A stretch of 23,902 bases of DNA, taken from contig BFEA01000307.1 of assembly GCA_003427395.1 (NCBI GenBank), forward strand, positions 1,012,009 through 1,035,910. The letters run 5' to 3'. Each line of letters starts with the position of its first letter. The stretch's first letter is position 1. Of this stretch, positions 9,597 to 17,476 are shown piece after piece. Source of the DNA: Chara braunii (Eukaryota > Streptophyta > Charophyceae > Charales > Characeae). The position numbers and the translations under genes were made by a program. The notes under the pieces were generated by a model. It was not told the DNA's origin and made no database searches. It saw nothing but the letters and a program-made list of their open reading frames with translations.

Positions 9597-9834
9597 ACAG
9601 CCAAGAAGTGCACAAACACAGGGCACAACAACTTTTCTCTTCTTTGGGAATATGACTAGGCCATCCTATTCGCCTTGAATTGTTTAAATAGCCATAATTT
9701 ATATAATTGTCTGCCCTTAGTCTTTTGAGGTAGCATATAGCTGAGCCGATCATCTTCAGCTCAAGACTCAGCTTGCCCCTTCGTACCACAGGCTTACTCT
9801 TAGTTAAGTATTCTCTTGAGTTTGTGATAAGCTA

Positions 9835-9873
9835 TAGTCAGGCCACCCAAACTTATGGAACCCTGCCTGACTA
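9835..9873. repeat. Loop-conserved hairpin 2
   Basis: Arms TAGTCAGGC and GCCTGACTA, 9 bp perfect. The loop is 21 nt and begins CACCCAAACTTATGGAAC. Confidence 0.85.
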
Positions 9874-9947
9874 GCCTGTTTATAGATAGTGTAGTAGTAA
9901 AGTATATCAAAGTTATACTCTTCTGGTTCTAGCATGTGCGAGGCGTT

Positions 9948-9987
9948 GGACCAAGACCACCCAAACTTATGGAACATGTCTTGGTCC
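9948..9987. repeat. Loop-conserved hairpin 3
   Basis: Arms GGACCAAGAC and GTCTTGGTCC, 10 bp perfect, the longest uninterrupted stem. The loop is CACCCAAACTTATGGAACAT. Confidence 0.9.
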
Positions 9988-10024
9988 TTAGCCTGGTTTA
10001 TTTTCTCTTAGACCAAAGCACGAA

Positions 10025-10063
10025 GAGGTAGAGCCACCCAAACTTATGGGACATGCTCACCTC
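10025..10063. repeat. Loop-conserved hairpin 4
   Basis: Arms GAGGTAGAGC and GCTCACCTC pair over 9 bp with one bulged A at 10030. The loop is CACCCAAACTTATGGGACAT. Confidence 0.8.
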
Positions 10064-10111
10064 CTCGTTCAGAAACCAAAGAAACTGTCAAAAACCCCAA
10101 ATAAACAAGGT

Positions 10112-10146
10112 CGTCAGACTACCCAAACTTATGGATTTGACTGGCG
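10112..10146. repeat. Loop-conserved hairpin 5 (weakest)
   Basis: Arms CGTCAG and CTGGCG, 6 bp including one G-T wobble. The 23-nt loop contains ACCCAAACTTATGG. An alternative 4-bp stem GTCA/TGAC overlaps it. Confidence 0.6.
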
Positions 10147-10182
10147 CCTGAAAAGGCAATCACATTCAGCCCTCACAAGTCA

Positions 10183-10225
10183 GAGCAGCCAGACCACAGA
10201 AACTTATGGGACCTGTCTGGTTCTC
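10183..10225. repeat. Loop-conserved hairpin 6
   Basis: CCAGAC at 10189-10194 pairs with GTCTGG at 10215-10220. The stem extends through AG/TT (one wobble) and GAG/CTC with a bulged C at 10186, about 11 bp in all. The loop is CACAGAAACTTATGGGACCT. Confidence 0.8.
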
Positions 10226-10250
10226 AAAGCAATACAAAAGAAACATAGCA

Positions 10251-10283
10251 CTGGGCCTTCCCAAACTTATGGAATTGGCCCAG
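10251..10283. repeat. Loop-conserved hairpin 7
   Basis: Arms CTGGGCC and GGCCCAG, 7 bp perfect. The 19-nt loop is TTCCCAAACTTATGGAATT. It ends the array. Confidence 0.85.
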
Positions 10284-10929
10284 CCCTTGGTTGACCTTGT
10301 CAAACTTCATGCAATACGGTCTTTCTCCCACCCTTCCCCCAGATGCAATCCCACAATCTGCCTTCAATCAGTCAAAGAAGTTGAAACTTAACTTTATACA
10401 TGCGTTCTTTTACTTTGTCTGGTTATGTCCTGAATAGAAAGCAAGATTTATAGGGACAGGCAGACATACATCAATCAGCTATAGGGGGGATATGCAAACA
10501 TGGGTGTAGTGGGAGTATACAGACAAAAAGAAGTTACCTGATGGTTTCCTGCCTCCAGAACCTCGCCTAGGTTCCAGCAGAGCTCCCGCAATCGGTGGGA
10601 GGACTCCCCACAGAGTCTTGAAGCGGACCTACGGGTTGCAATCCCGCTTGCCGCTTTCCCCTCGTAGCCAGTTGACTAGACTTGGAAGTAAGGTAGATAG
10701 AGAAGGTATAGAGACGCTCAGAGGGACGCACTCAGACTCGCGTGAGGGGGCCTTGTTGTCTTGGTTCGCCTGAGGGCCCCGCAATGGCGACCAACTGACA
10801 GCTTGATCAACGAACCCAGTTTGTTGAAGTAGCCCCTCCTGACGAATTTCCAATTCGCAGACCCAGACTCCTCCTTTAAGCCTAACCTACTCCTCTAAGC
10901 CTAACTGCAACCGTCCAATACCCTGTACC
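10284..10929. other. No gene recognised
   Basis: Mixed-composition sequence. A minus-strand ORF at 10629-10853 has no recognisable motif. A short direct repeat, CTCCT plus TAAGCCTAAC, occurs twice at about 10869-10905. Confidence 0.45.
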
Positions 10930-11830
10930 AGTCCCTATGTGCAGCAGTAGTAGTACTCAATGGCGGCTAGCAGCAATGGCGTCGACCCCCAACAGCCACC
11001 AGCGACCTGCAACAGTGCACAGCGCTGGCCAGCAGCCGGGNNGCCACCTGCAGCAGTCTCCAACTACCATAGCAACAGTCCAGCAGCGGCAACTGCCACC
11101 AGTGGCAGTCTATGTGCAGTCCGTCGCAGTCAGTAGCATGTCGCGGTAACCAACAGCACCTCACAGCAGCAACCAGCAGCAACAGGCCGCGCCAAGTACG
11201 CCGTGCGCAGTCACCAGCCACGGTACACAGCGGCCACAGTCCGTACACACTTCAACGGCGGTCACCGCACCAGCAGTCGTAGCCTGCCCCAGCAGCAGTC
11301 CGCAGTAATCAATTGCAGCATGCCGCAGTAACTAGTAACACCCAGCAGTCATACGCAGTCAGAACACAGCAGCAACTGTTCCTCGTCCAGCCCCCGAATC
11401 AGCAATAACGCAGATGCCAACGGCAGCACCACCCAGTCCTAGCTCGTGCGAGGTTGCCCAGTAGTCCGCAGTAGCTACCAGCAGCGGCTGTGCTCAGTCA
11501 ACCACAATCGATGACTATTCTTACCCAGCTACTAAGCGTAGCGGCAGCTGTTCATGAAATGCCTATTAGCCCTCCAACAGCACGCAGCGGCAGTCACTCA
11601 CTGTTGTGGGTCGCAGCCTGCATTAGCCAGCAGCGGTCCACAGGCAGGCTCTCCCACCCAACAGCAACCCGCCGTGGGGGGACTGCGCACAGCTCACAGA
11701 AGCAGCAGGAGCTCGTCCAATCGCGTAGCTGCAAACTGCCACAGCATGCAGCAGCCCACAATGATACGCAGCCTAGCCAACGGTTATACCAGCAGCTTGC
11801 TGGCGCACGGCAGCGGTCGTTAACAGGTAC
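10930..11830. repeat. CAG/CAA-rich low-complexity tract with a gap
   Basis: About 0.9 kb of irregular CAGCAG, CAGCAA and GCAGT triplets, on average strongly enriched for CAG on the plus strand and CTG on the minus. Two N bases at 11041-11042 mark an unresolved position. Short ORFs on both strands (Gln/Ser/Ala-rich on plus, Cys/Trp/Leu-rich on minus) follow from the triplet composition, and none spans the tract. It could be a decayed poly-Gln coding region or a simple-sequence expansion; nothing here decides between them. Confidence 0.7.
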
Positions 11831-12819
11831 CACAGTATGTCGTTGACTCTCTGTCGCCTCTCCAAGTTGCAGCCATAACCCCCTTCCTGTGACTCAGTCA
11901 GCCCACCTCGCTCACTTATGGGAAACGTCCTGGCTGTAGCTCAGGGCACAGGTCGAGACCAGAAGCACACTTCTCCATATCGACTGTTATGCTTGATTTG
12001 GCTGACTATGCAGCAGCAACGTGTCAGTCATAGGTAAAGCCGTAGTCCAGATAGCTCGCAGTGTGGCAGGTAGGGTCTGTAGTCTCCTAGATCGGCACAT
12101 ACACCAAACGGAGCAGTCCGTAACTCAGTAGTGCCTTCACCCTGGCATCTACAACAGCATCCTGACTGCATGAGGTTGTCAGCCTCGTGGTCTGTCCCTA
12201 AGACCGGGTACGTGGTCTAACTCCAATATCCTGATCTCCTTCTCTTCCTGCTCCCCACCTCCCCCTCTGTAGGCGTTCACACTCTCCCTCCAGCAAACCC
12301 CGTCGGCTTCTTGGCTAGGTGAGTGCCTCCACCCAGCGTGCGCGGCTGCGATCGCAGCAACGACCGAGAAGCCTTGTCCATCCGTCAAAAGTACGGACCG
12401 AGAGTGGAGCCCCTGCTATGACTTGGGCCAAGCACGCCCGGGGGGGGGGGCAGTTTTCCGATGTGCAACTGAGTCCCTCACCCCGGACCGATAGGCTGGG
12501 CGAGCACGAAATGAGTCTTCCGCCTGAACATAGCTAAGTGCTCGAAACCGTCACACGCATGCACGAGAAGAGGGGGGCGAGTCGTCCATCGCTAGACCAA
12601 GCACGACCTAGGCAACAGGTAAGTCATCTATCCTTCATCGTTAGCCCGCAGCATCCTCCACAAAAATGGTTGGCTGAAAGCGACTGTATCCTTCGTTAAA
12701 ACGCGGGAGTGTTCAGTCGACTTCGCCAACCTCCTTCTGGGCGCAGTCTGAGCTTCTAGCCTTGGCCACACTACTGTTCTAGAGCAGGAACTAATGCTAC
12801 CATTAGATTCGCAATAACT
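11831..12819. other. No gene recognised
   Basis: No supported reading frame. A G-run of ten lies at about 12440-12449. A segment at 11899-11936 resembles a loop-conserved hairpin and is reported as a finding. Confidence 0.45.
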
Positions 12820-12890
12820 AGAGACCCTTTCTTACACCTTTACTTCACCCGATTCCACTAAGAAACGGCGAGGCTGACATTTCCCGCCCG
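12820..12890. repeat. Short dispersed repeat, copy 1
   Basis: Contains ACTTCACCCGATTCCACTAA, AACGGCGAG and TTTCCCGCCC in the same order as copies at about 13650 and 13826. It is the most diverged of the three and lacks the left part seen in the other two. Confidence 0.55.
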
Positions 12891-13131
12891 TACTCTATCT
12901 CCCCATCGCCATCTCCACCATGGCTTCACGCAGCCCACTCCCTGGTCACTAATCTTCTCCTGGTACTAACTCCGAACTCGACGCCGCCTGTCCGCCAGAC
13001 CCCCATCTACAGCTCTCCCTGCCCGCACTCATCAGGGAGTGAGCGAACAACGACCACCTCCTTCCGCCATAGCCCCTCTTCCTGCGAACGTACCTGGCGC
13101 TATCCCTTGTCCCGGTTCAGTCAGTCTGACC

Positions 13132-13240
13132 CCCCCCTTTTTTTTTTTTTTTTGTTGTTGTTGTCTGTTTTCCCCGCCGGGGTCCCGTCTCCTGACCCCT
13201 CCTTTGTCGTCCCACCTCTCTCTCTCCCCCTCTCTCTCTT
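13132..13240. repeat. Homopolymer and microsatellite tract
   Basis: A C7 run is followed by about 21 T bases, then GTT repeats near 13154-13162 and CT-rich stretches at 13216-13240. Predicted phenylalanine- or lysine-rich ORFs across it are artefacts. Confidence 0.9.
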
Positions 13241-13587
13241 AATACGTGCGTGCTGCTTACCTTCCCAAATTTTCCCGTTGTCCGCCAGCCTTCCCCACCT
13301 TGGTTTGTATTCTGCACACACTGAATCTGGCTGCTACCTTGGCAAGATACGGCCGAACCCAAAGCAACTTGCACCAATAGAGCACCACCTCACACACGAG
13401 TTGTGCGACCTCCCCGACGAGCATGATCATGCACGGCAGCCATGGCGATCAGCGCGGCATCCTCCTCCACTATAAACGTGCAAAATGAGAATGGTTCTCC
13501 CACTAGAACATGGGGAGATACATTCCTGATTCCACCTTATTTCGCTCGCCTTCGGTGGCACACCGCGCAGCCCCCACCGCTTGTAGC

Positions 13588-13720
13588 AGCCGAACCACTG
13601 GCCGAATCGAAAAACTGCCGTGGCCATTCGACTCGGATGGCTTTAAAAACCCCAGTTAGAGTCTTTCCTCACCTGAATCCATCGAGATTTGGGCGAGATA
13701 TAGGATTTTTGCTCCCGCCA
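13588..13720. repeat. Short dispersed repeat, copy 2
   Basis: Shares AGCCGAAC, GGCCATTCGACT, TTTAAAAACCCCA, the AGTCTT-CTC-CC-GAATC segment, GGGCGAGATAT and a TTTTTGCTCCC end with copy 3, which starts 197 bp downstream. Confidence 0.65.
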
Positions 13721-13784
13721 TAGCTCTATTCCTGACATCTCAGCGCACACCATTTCACTTCTAGCCCCTATTCTACTAACCAAC

Positions 13785-13891
13785 AGCCGAACTAACCCAG
13801 CCATTCAACTTGCCTTACTTCAAAACCCCAATTTCAAGTCTTACTTCGCCCGATTCGTCAAGGAACGGGCGAGCTATGACTTTTTCCTCCC
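13785..13891. repeat. Short dispersed repeat, copy 3
   Basis: Contains AGCCGAAC, AGCCATTCAACT, TTCAAAACCCCA, AGTCTTACTTCGCCCGATTC, GGAACGGGCGAGCTATGAC and TTTTTCCTCCCC. CGCCCG and CGGGCG inside it form a 6-bp inverted repeat that is imperfect in the other copies. Confidence 0.65.
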
Positions 13892-14024
13892 CACTACTTT
13901 ACTTCCATCATCTTCTTCGTCCACGTCGTCTTCTCCCTCCCGAATACAACACACCCCAACAGCTCACTGTCCGATAGCAGTTCGGGCTGTCAAGACCTGC
14001 TAACCAAGGCCCGCCCTCAACTTA

Positions 14025-14099
14025 TACTTGTCATGTTTGTGCAGGGGCCACGCTAATCTTCCCAGTGTCTTTCCAATATTCATGGATGTCCCGAAGGAC
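14025..14099 (-). pseudogene. U6 snRNA-like sequence, degenerate
   Basis: Read on the minus strand from 14099, the sequence has the plant-type 5' stem-loop GTCCTTCGGGACATCC, then ATTGGAA, GAAGATTAGC with the AGC triad, GGCCCCTGC and CAA-CATGACA, in the order and spacing of U6 snRNA. U6 forms the catalytic centre of the spliceosome together with U2. Here the normally invariant ACAGAGA box reads ACTGGGA, and the internal stem-loop has changes (CACAAACATG), so it is very unlikely to function. No T-run terminator follows. It lies directly downstream, on the same strand, of a tRNA-like promoter region and may be the body of a composite SINE and not a simple pseudogene. Confidence 0.8.
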
Positions 14100-14179
14100 T
14101 GTGCCCTGGGAATAGTCCTGGGATATCCCCACGGAGATGGGCAGCTCCGCCCCAGGGTGACTTAAAATTGTATCATCCT

Positions 14180-14265
14180 GCCTATCTACTTCTACTGGAG
14201 TTTGAACTCAGGTCTGTATTTCCAACAGTTTGAAGGGTGTACCACTACGCTAGGCCAGTTGGTTC
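14180..14265 (-). mobile_element. tRNA-like SINE head with A and B boxes
   Basis: On the minus strand TAGCGTAGTGGTA at 14252-14240 fits the RNA polymerase III A box (D-arm of a tRNA). About 40 bases later GAGTTCAAACTCC, near 14207-14195, fits a B box or T-arm with one extra base. An anticodon-arm-like CTGTTGGAAATACAG lies between them. The spacing fits a tRNA-derived SINE promoter. About 80 bp of linker leads on to the U6-like segment, and the linker holds inverted repeats CGGAG/CTCCG and CCCTGGG/CCCAGGG. A plain decayed tRNA gene is less likely because acceptor-stem pairing is not visible. Confidence 0.55.
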
Positions 14266-14387
14266 TGTCCAATGCTATGGGACCGACACTGCTACAGTCC
14301 CGAAGAAAAGAAAGAAATAAAAAAAATAAAAAGTGAAAACAACCATAGAGAAAGTAGGGGGGTGTGGGGCCTGCTGCTAATCAGCAG

Positions 14388-14640
14388 TGTGAGCCGTGGT
14401 GAAGCTGGCTCAGGTGCAGATCTGGGGGATAGCCGCAAATATTCGGATGGAAACTGTGCAGACCAAGGCGAAAGCAGACTCCATGTGATCAGCCGCTGCA
14501 GCGGCCTCCGCCTTGGTGCCCCCCCCTGACCAACTGCAGTAGTGCCTATTTGGTACTTTGCTGGCTGTACGGCGCCATCCACAGATTGTGCAAAAAAAAC
14601 TTCGGGTCATGAAGTAAATAAATAAAAATAAGTAGGCATT
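14388..14640 (+). mobile_element. SINE-like unit with A-rich tail, copy X
   Basis: This unit shares GTGAGCC, GTGCAGA, AAATAT, AAGGCGAA, TCCATGTGA, CAGCCGC and CCGCCTTGGTG with 14852-15130, in the same order. It ends in an A-rich tract (AAATAAATAAAAATAAG region, 14589-14635), as retroposed sequences often do. Another A-rich tract lies just to its left at 14300-14340. No transposition gene is present, so mobility would depend on another element. Confidence 0.45.
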
Positions 14641-14851
14641 TCCCTTACCCCGCGGCTCCACAGGCTGTTGACAAATGGGCACACATAATGGCAGCCTTAG
14701 GATCTTGACAGTCTGTGTGACCCGTCTCGGACCTTGTCGCACCCAACGGGCATGCTCACACTCAAACCTCTCACTGCAGATCGTGGGCGACGGGCAGTGC
14801 ATCTGCAGAGAGCCCCTCCTCAGCACCCCCGGGCCTGCTGCGATGCCTGCT

Positions 14852-15130
14852 GCGTGAGCCTAGTTGGAGCGGGTTCCAGTGCAGAGCTTGGTGGCAGTAG
14901 TAAATATACAAATGAGAACTTGAAGGGCGAAGTGGCGAAGGCTTCCATGTGAACAGCCGCCTTGGTGTCCCCTGGCTGGTTCCATGTGAACAGCCGCCTT
15001 GGTGTCCCCTGGCCGACCGTGCCCAGGGCGCAATTCACTATCTTTCGAGTCCCATCGGGCCACGAGAGAGAGGAGGGGGAAGAACAAGGACAAAAAGAAA
15101 AATAAAGAAAAACAAGAGAAATGAAAAATC
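14852..15130 (+). mobile_element. SINE-like unit with A-rich tail, copy Y
   Basis: Diverged relative of copy X. Inside it, TTCCATGTGAACAGCCGCCT plus TGGTGTCCCCTGGC occurs twice, at 14943 and 14980, a 37-bp tandem duplication absent from copy X. It ends in an A-rich tract at 15087-15128. Boundaries are approximate, and the SINE interpretation is inference from the tail and the repeat structure. Confidence 0.45.
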
Positions 15131-15286
15131 GCAACCACTTACCATTCATGTTCCTTGACTGTTGAAATACAGGCCCGAAATGGAAACCAAGCCTCTGTGT
15201 AATAGTGTATACCTCCATGTTCTAGCAGAAAATTCATTCGGTTTTGCTAAGGCGTGGGGTCAATCGTAGGTAAGTTGCGACCTCCA

Positions 15287-15316
<30 letters not shown>
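15287..15316. repeat. (CT)n microsatellite at the insertion site
   Basis: A C-run passes into CT repeats that end exactly where the 5' LTR begins at 15317. Because the target is simple sequence and the 3' flank lies outside the window, a target-site duplication cannot be read. Confidence 0.9.
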
Positions 15317-15318
<2 letters not shown>

Positions 15319-16487
15319 TTACACACTGTGTCACACGGGCCTGGTTAGGCCTGACAGATAGGGGTTCGGAGGCCAGTCCAGGCCCAAGGCCGGACCTTTA
15401 GACTGGAGGCGCCACTGTAGGCCCACCGGTTGGCCTTTAGGCCACAATTTAGGACCAGAACAGACGGGCAGGCGCAAACTACATTACCGTTGGGCCTGGC
15501 GGCGCTCTCGAGGCTGCCGCCCGCCGGTCTGATTTGAACCGTCACTTTTGACGATTCAGATCACGGCTCGGCCTCGCAGCATAGAGGCCGGCCTTCCACA
15601 CCGGTACTTAGGTACAAGGAGGCCGCCTTCTCGGGCATTCTACAGGAGCAGCATTTCGGAGGAGCGCTGCACTATTTCTGTTTAGAGCGCAGCGCGAGGT
15701 TAGCGCTAGACCGCAGTTGAGGATAGAGCGAGAGCGAGGTACTTACCTGGTATTTACCTGTGGCGCCATAGCTTCAGAGGACTTTTACTCAAGGCGCCAC
15801 CTTGCATCCTGCAGGTAAGGTTTAGGGCCAGGACAGGGTAGCGAGGATTCTCCTCCTCCCTACCTCGCCATCTCTCCCTCCGCCTCTGCTATCTCCTCTC
15901 CTTCTTCTTCTTCTTCTTCTTCTTCTCCCTCTTCTTCTTCTTCAGCCTTCTTCTCAACCTTCTTCCTCTTCTTCGTCAGACTGGAGACTTTGATACGAGT
16001 TGGACCGAGATCAATGTTTGGACTTCGGTGGTAAGAGGTTGTGATACTTACCGGATTCGAGACTTGGAGATAGTTGGGATTGATACTCGGCGGCATCACA
16101 GATTGGACACTGGTTACATTAGGACTCTGTACCTCCGACATTGGTGACTTATTGTCCCCGACATTCTGATCTTGTTCAATGACATTTTGGACTACCATAT
16201 CGGTGACCTACTAGATTCTATCTCGGTGACATCTGGCGCTGCCTACACCTCCCACCTCCTTTGTCTCTCCTCCCACCTCTCATCTGTGTATGGTTGTACG
16301 GGGCCTGAGCATCGTCTGTGATTGGCTCAGACCCCACCATCTCACGATTGTTTGTGTGTTGAGTGATATGAGTTCAGTCTATGCNAGTCNGTCCGTTTCT
16401 CATACGTCCGCTGCATACATGCTCATCCTATATTGGTTGATCTTTGGTTCTGCTCATACTTGTTGAAGTATTCACTGGTATGCAACA
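15317..16487 (+). repeat. 5' LTR (1,171 bp)
   Basis: The LTR begins TGTTAC at 15317, matching 23177, and ends GCAACA at 16487, four bases before the primer-binding site; the ends are an imperfect inverted repeat in TG...CA form. Against the 3' copy I count about 19 substitutions in the first ~350 aligned bases, a 14-bp indel near 15690 and a CTT tract of different length. It holds a GGCC-rich first part, a 26-nt CTT run at 15901-15926, and N bases at 16385 and 16390. It should carry the promoter and polyadenylation signals, but I could not place a TATA box with confidence. Confidence 0.92.
15760..15800 (+). promoter_or_regulatory. LTR hairpin followed by a splice-donor-like site
   Basis: GTGGCGCC at 15760-15767 pairs perfectly with GGCGCCAC at 15793-15800 around a 25-nt loop. 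CAGGTAAGG, a good 5' splice-site match, follows at 15812-15820. The 3' LTR keeps both arms at 23634-23641 and 23667-23674 with two changes in the loop. A role as leader structure or splice donor is inference. Confidence 0.5.
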
Positions 16488-16491
16488 GTTT

Positions 16492-16503
16492 TGGTAGCGG
16501 AGC
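16492..16503 (+). other. Primer-binding site (initiator tRNA-Met type)
   Basis: TGGTAGCGGAGC begins four bases after the LTR end. It would pair with a tRNA 3' end of the form GCTCCGCTACCA. The implied A1-U72 acceptor pair is characteristic of eukaryotic initiator tRNA-Met. It differs from the usual land-plant TGGTATCAGAGC. Confidence 0.75.
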
Positions 16504-16615
16504 AGACCAATCAATGGATCTGCTCACAAGGTAATTCTGATTAGGGAATAGATTGTCGTTTTTCCAAATCAGTTCTGCATTACTATCGAGATTCAAAGTT
16601 GCAATTTTTTTAATC

Positions 16616-16785
16616 CGGTATTCTGTTTTAATTCGGTATTCTGATTTTAATTTGGTATACTGTTAATTCGGTATTCAGTTAATTCGGTATTCTAATTTCA
16701 ACTCGGTATTCTGTTTTAGTTCGGCAATCTGTTTTAATTCGGTATTTTGTTTTAAATCGGTATTCTGTTTTATTTCGGTATTGGA
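16616..16785 (+). repeat. 16-20 bp AT-rich minisatellite in the 5' UTR
   Basis: Nine units of the type CGGTATTCTGTTTTAATT and a partial tenth run between the primer-binding site and gag. Units vary from 16 to 20 bp. The wider 16488-17430 leader is AT-rich and noncoding, with further TTATTAAT-type runs at 17180-17290. Confidence 0.85.
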
Positions 16786-17476
16786 ATTAGGGTTGCAATA
16801 AAATTTTGGTTTTTCATTCACATTTGGGGAAATTCGCATTTTTGGAACTGTAAAACCGGAAATTCCGCGGAATCGCGGAAAATTAGGGTTGGAATCAGAA
16901 ATTTTCGTGAAATTTTTGCTTTTTCCCTAATTGTGAATTTCCGAATATGGACTTCGGCCTTTTGAAAATCGGACCTGGTTAGGTTGAAATTCCCGAAATT
17001 TCATGTTTTTTGAAAATTCGAGTGCTTTTCTTTTCCTGACTATCCGAATTTTTTTTTTTCATTTGGCAAGCTGTCCGAAATCGTTACCTCAGAACTGCAA
17101 CTTCCGGGCAGTTCACTAATAACGGTGAACTCCCGGACCATAGGAGACCTCAACGGATACCTAATCTTTCCACAATTTAAAATTTGTGATTAATCATTTA
17201 TTAATTTTATTGATTATTATTAAGAGGCTATTAATTCGTTATTAATCGTTAATGAAATCTTATTGATTATTAATCCGTTATTATTTCTTATTTCGAATTT
17301 TAAGTCGTTTTGGGGAAAAAGTTCATCTTTTTCTTTTGATTAGGTGTTTAGTCCACATTGGGACAGGGGACTGTATGTGAATTGTTTGATATGTTCTACC
17401 CCTGTTTCCACCCTCCCTGCCCTCGCCGTAATCTGTGACCACCGGGACTTCTCAAGTACCACATCAGCTCGGGCTG

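Larger units (their letters stand above)
9563..10283. repeat. Array of seven hairpins with shared loop and different stems
   Basis: Seven copies of a loop with the core CCCAAACTTATGG, or close variants of it, are each flanked by inverted repeats. The stem sequence differs in every copy yet pairs in every copy: seven perfect or near-perfect stems of 6-11 bp with loops of 19-23 nt. Gaps between hairpins shrink from 238 to 74, 37, 48, 36 and 25 bp. The intervening sequence is not conserved. No reading frame runs through the array. I know of no family with this arrangement. The individual hairpins are listed separately. Confidence 0.9.

Noticed and set aside
9739-9773. Inverted repeat AGCTGAG/CTCAGCT with a 21-nt loop between hairpins 1 and 2
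   Set aside because: Stem and loop sizes fit, but the loop lacks the shared core, so membership is not supported.
9563-10283. Repeat-spacer pattern resembling a CRISPR array
   Set aside because: The repeats are loops inside different hairpins, spacing is irregular (25-238 bp), no cas genes are present, and the context is eukaryotic.
10937-11846. Gln/Ser-rich and Cys/Trp-rich ORFs in the CAG tract
   Set aside because: They follow from triplet composition, are interrupted, and one crosses N bases.
15860-16198. Minus-strand ORF in the LTR with a Glu-rich end
   Set aside because: The Glu run is the CTT microsatellite read backwards, and LTRs do not normally code on this strand.
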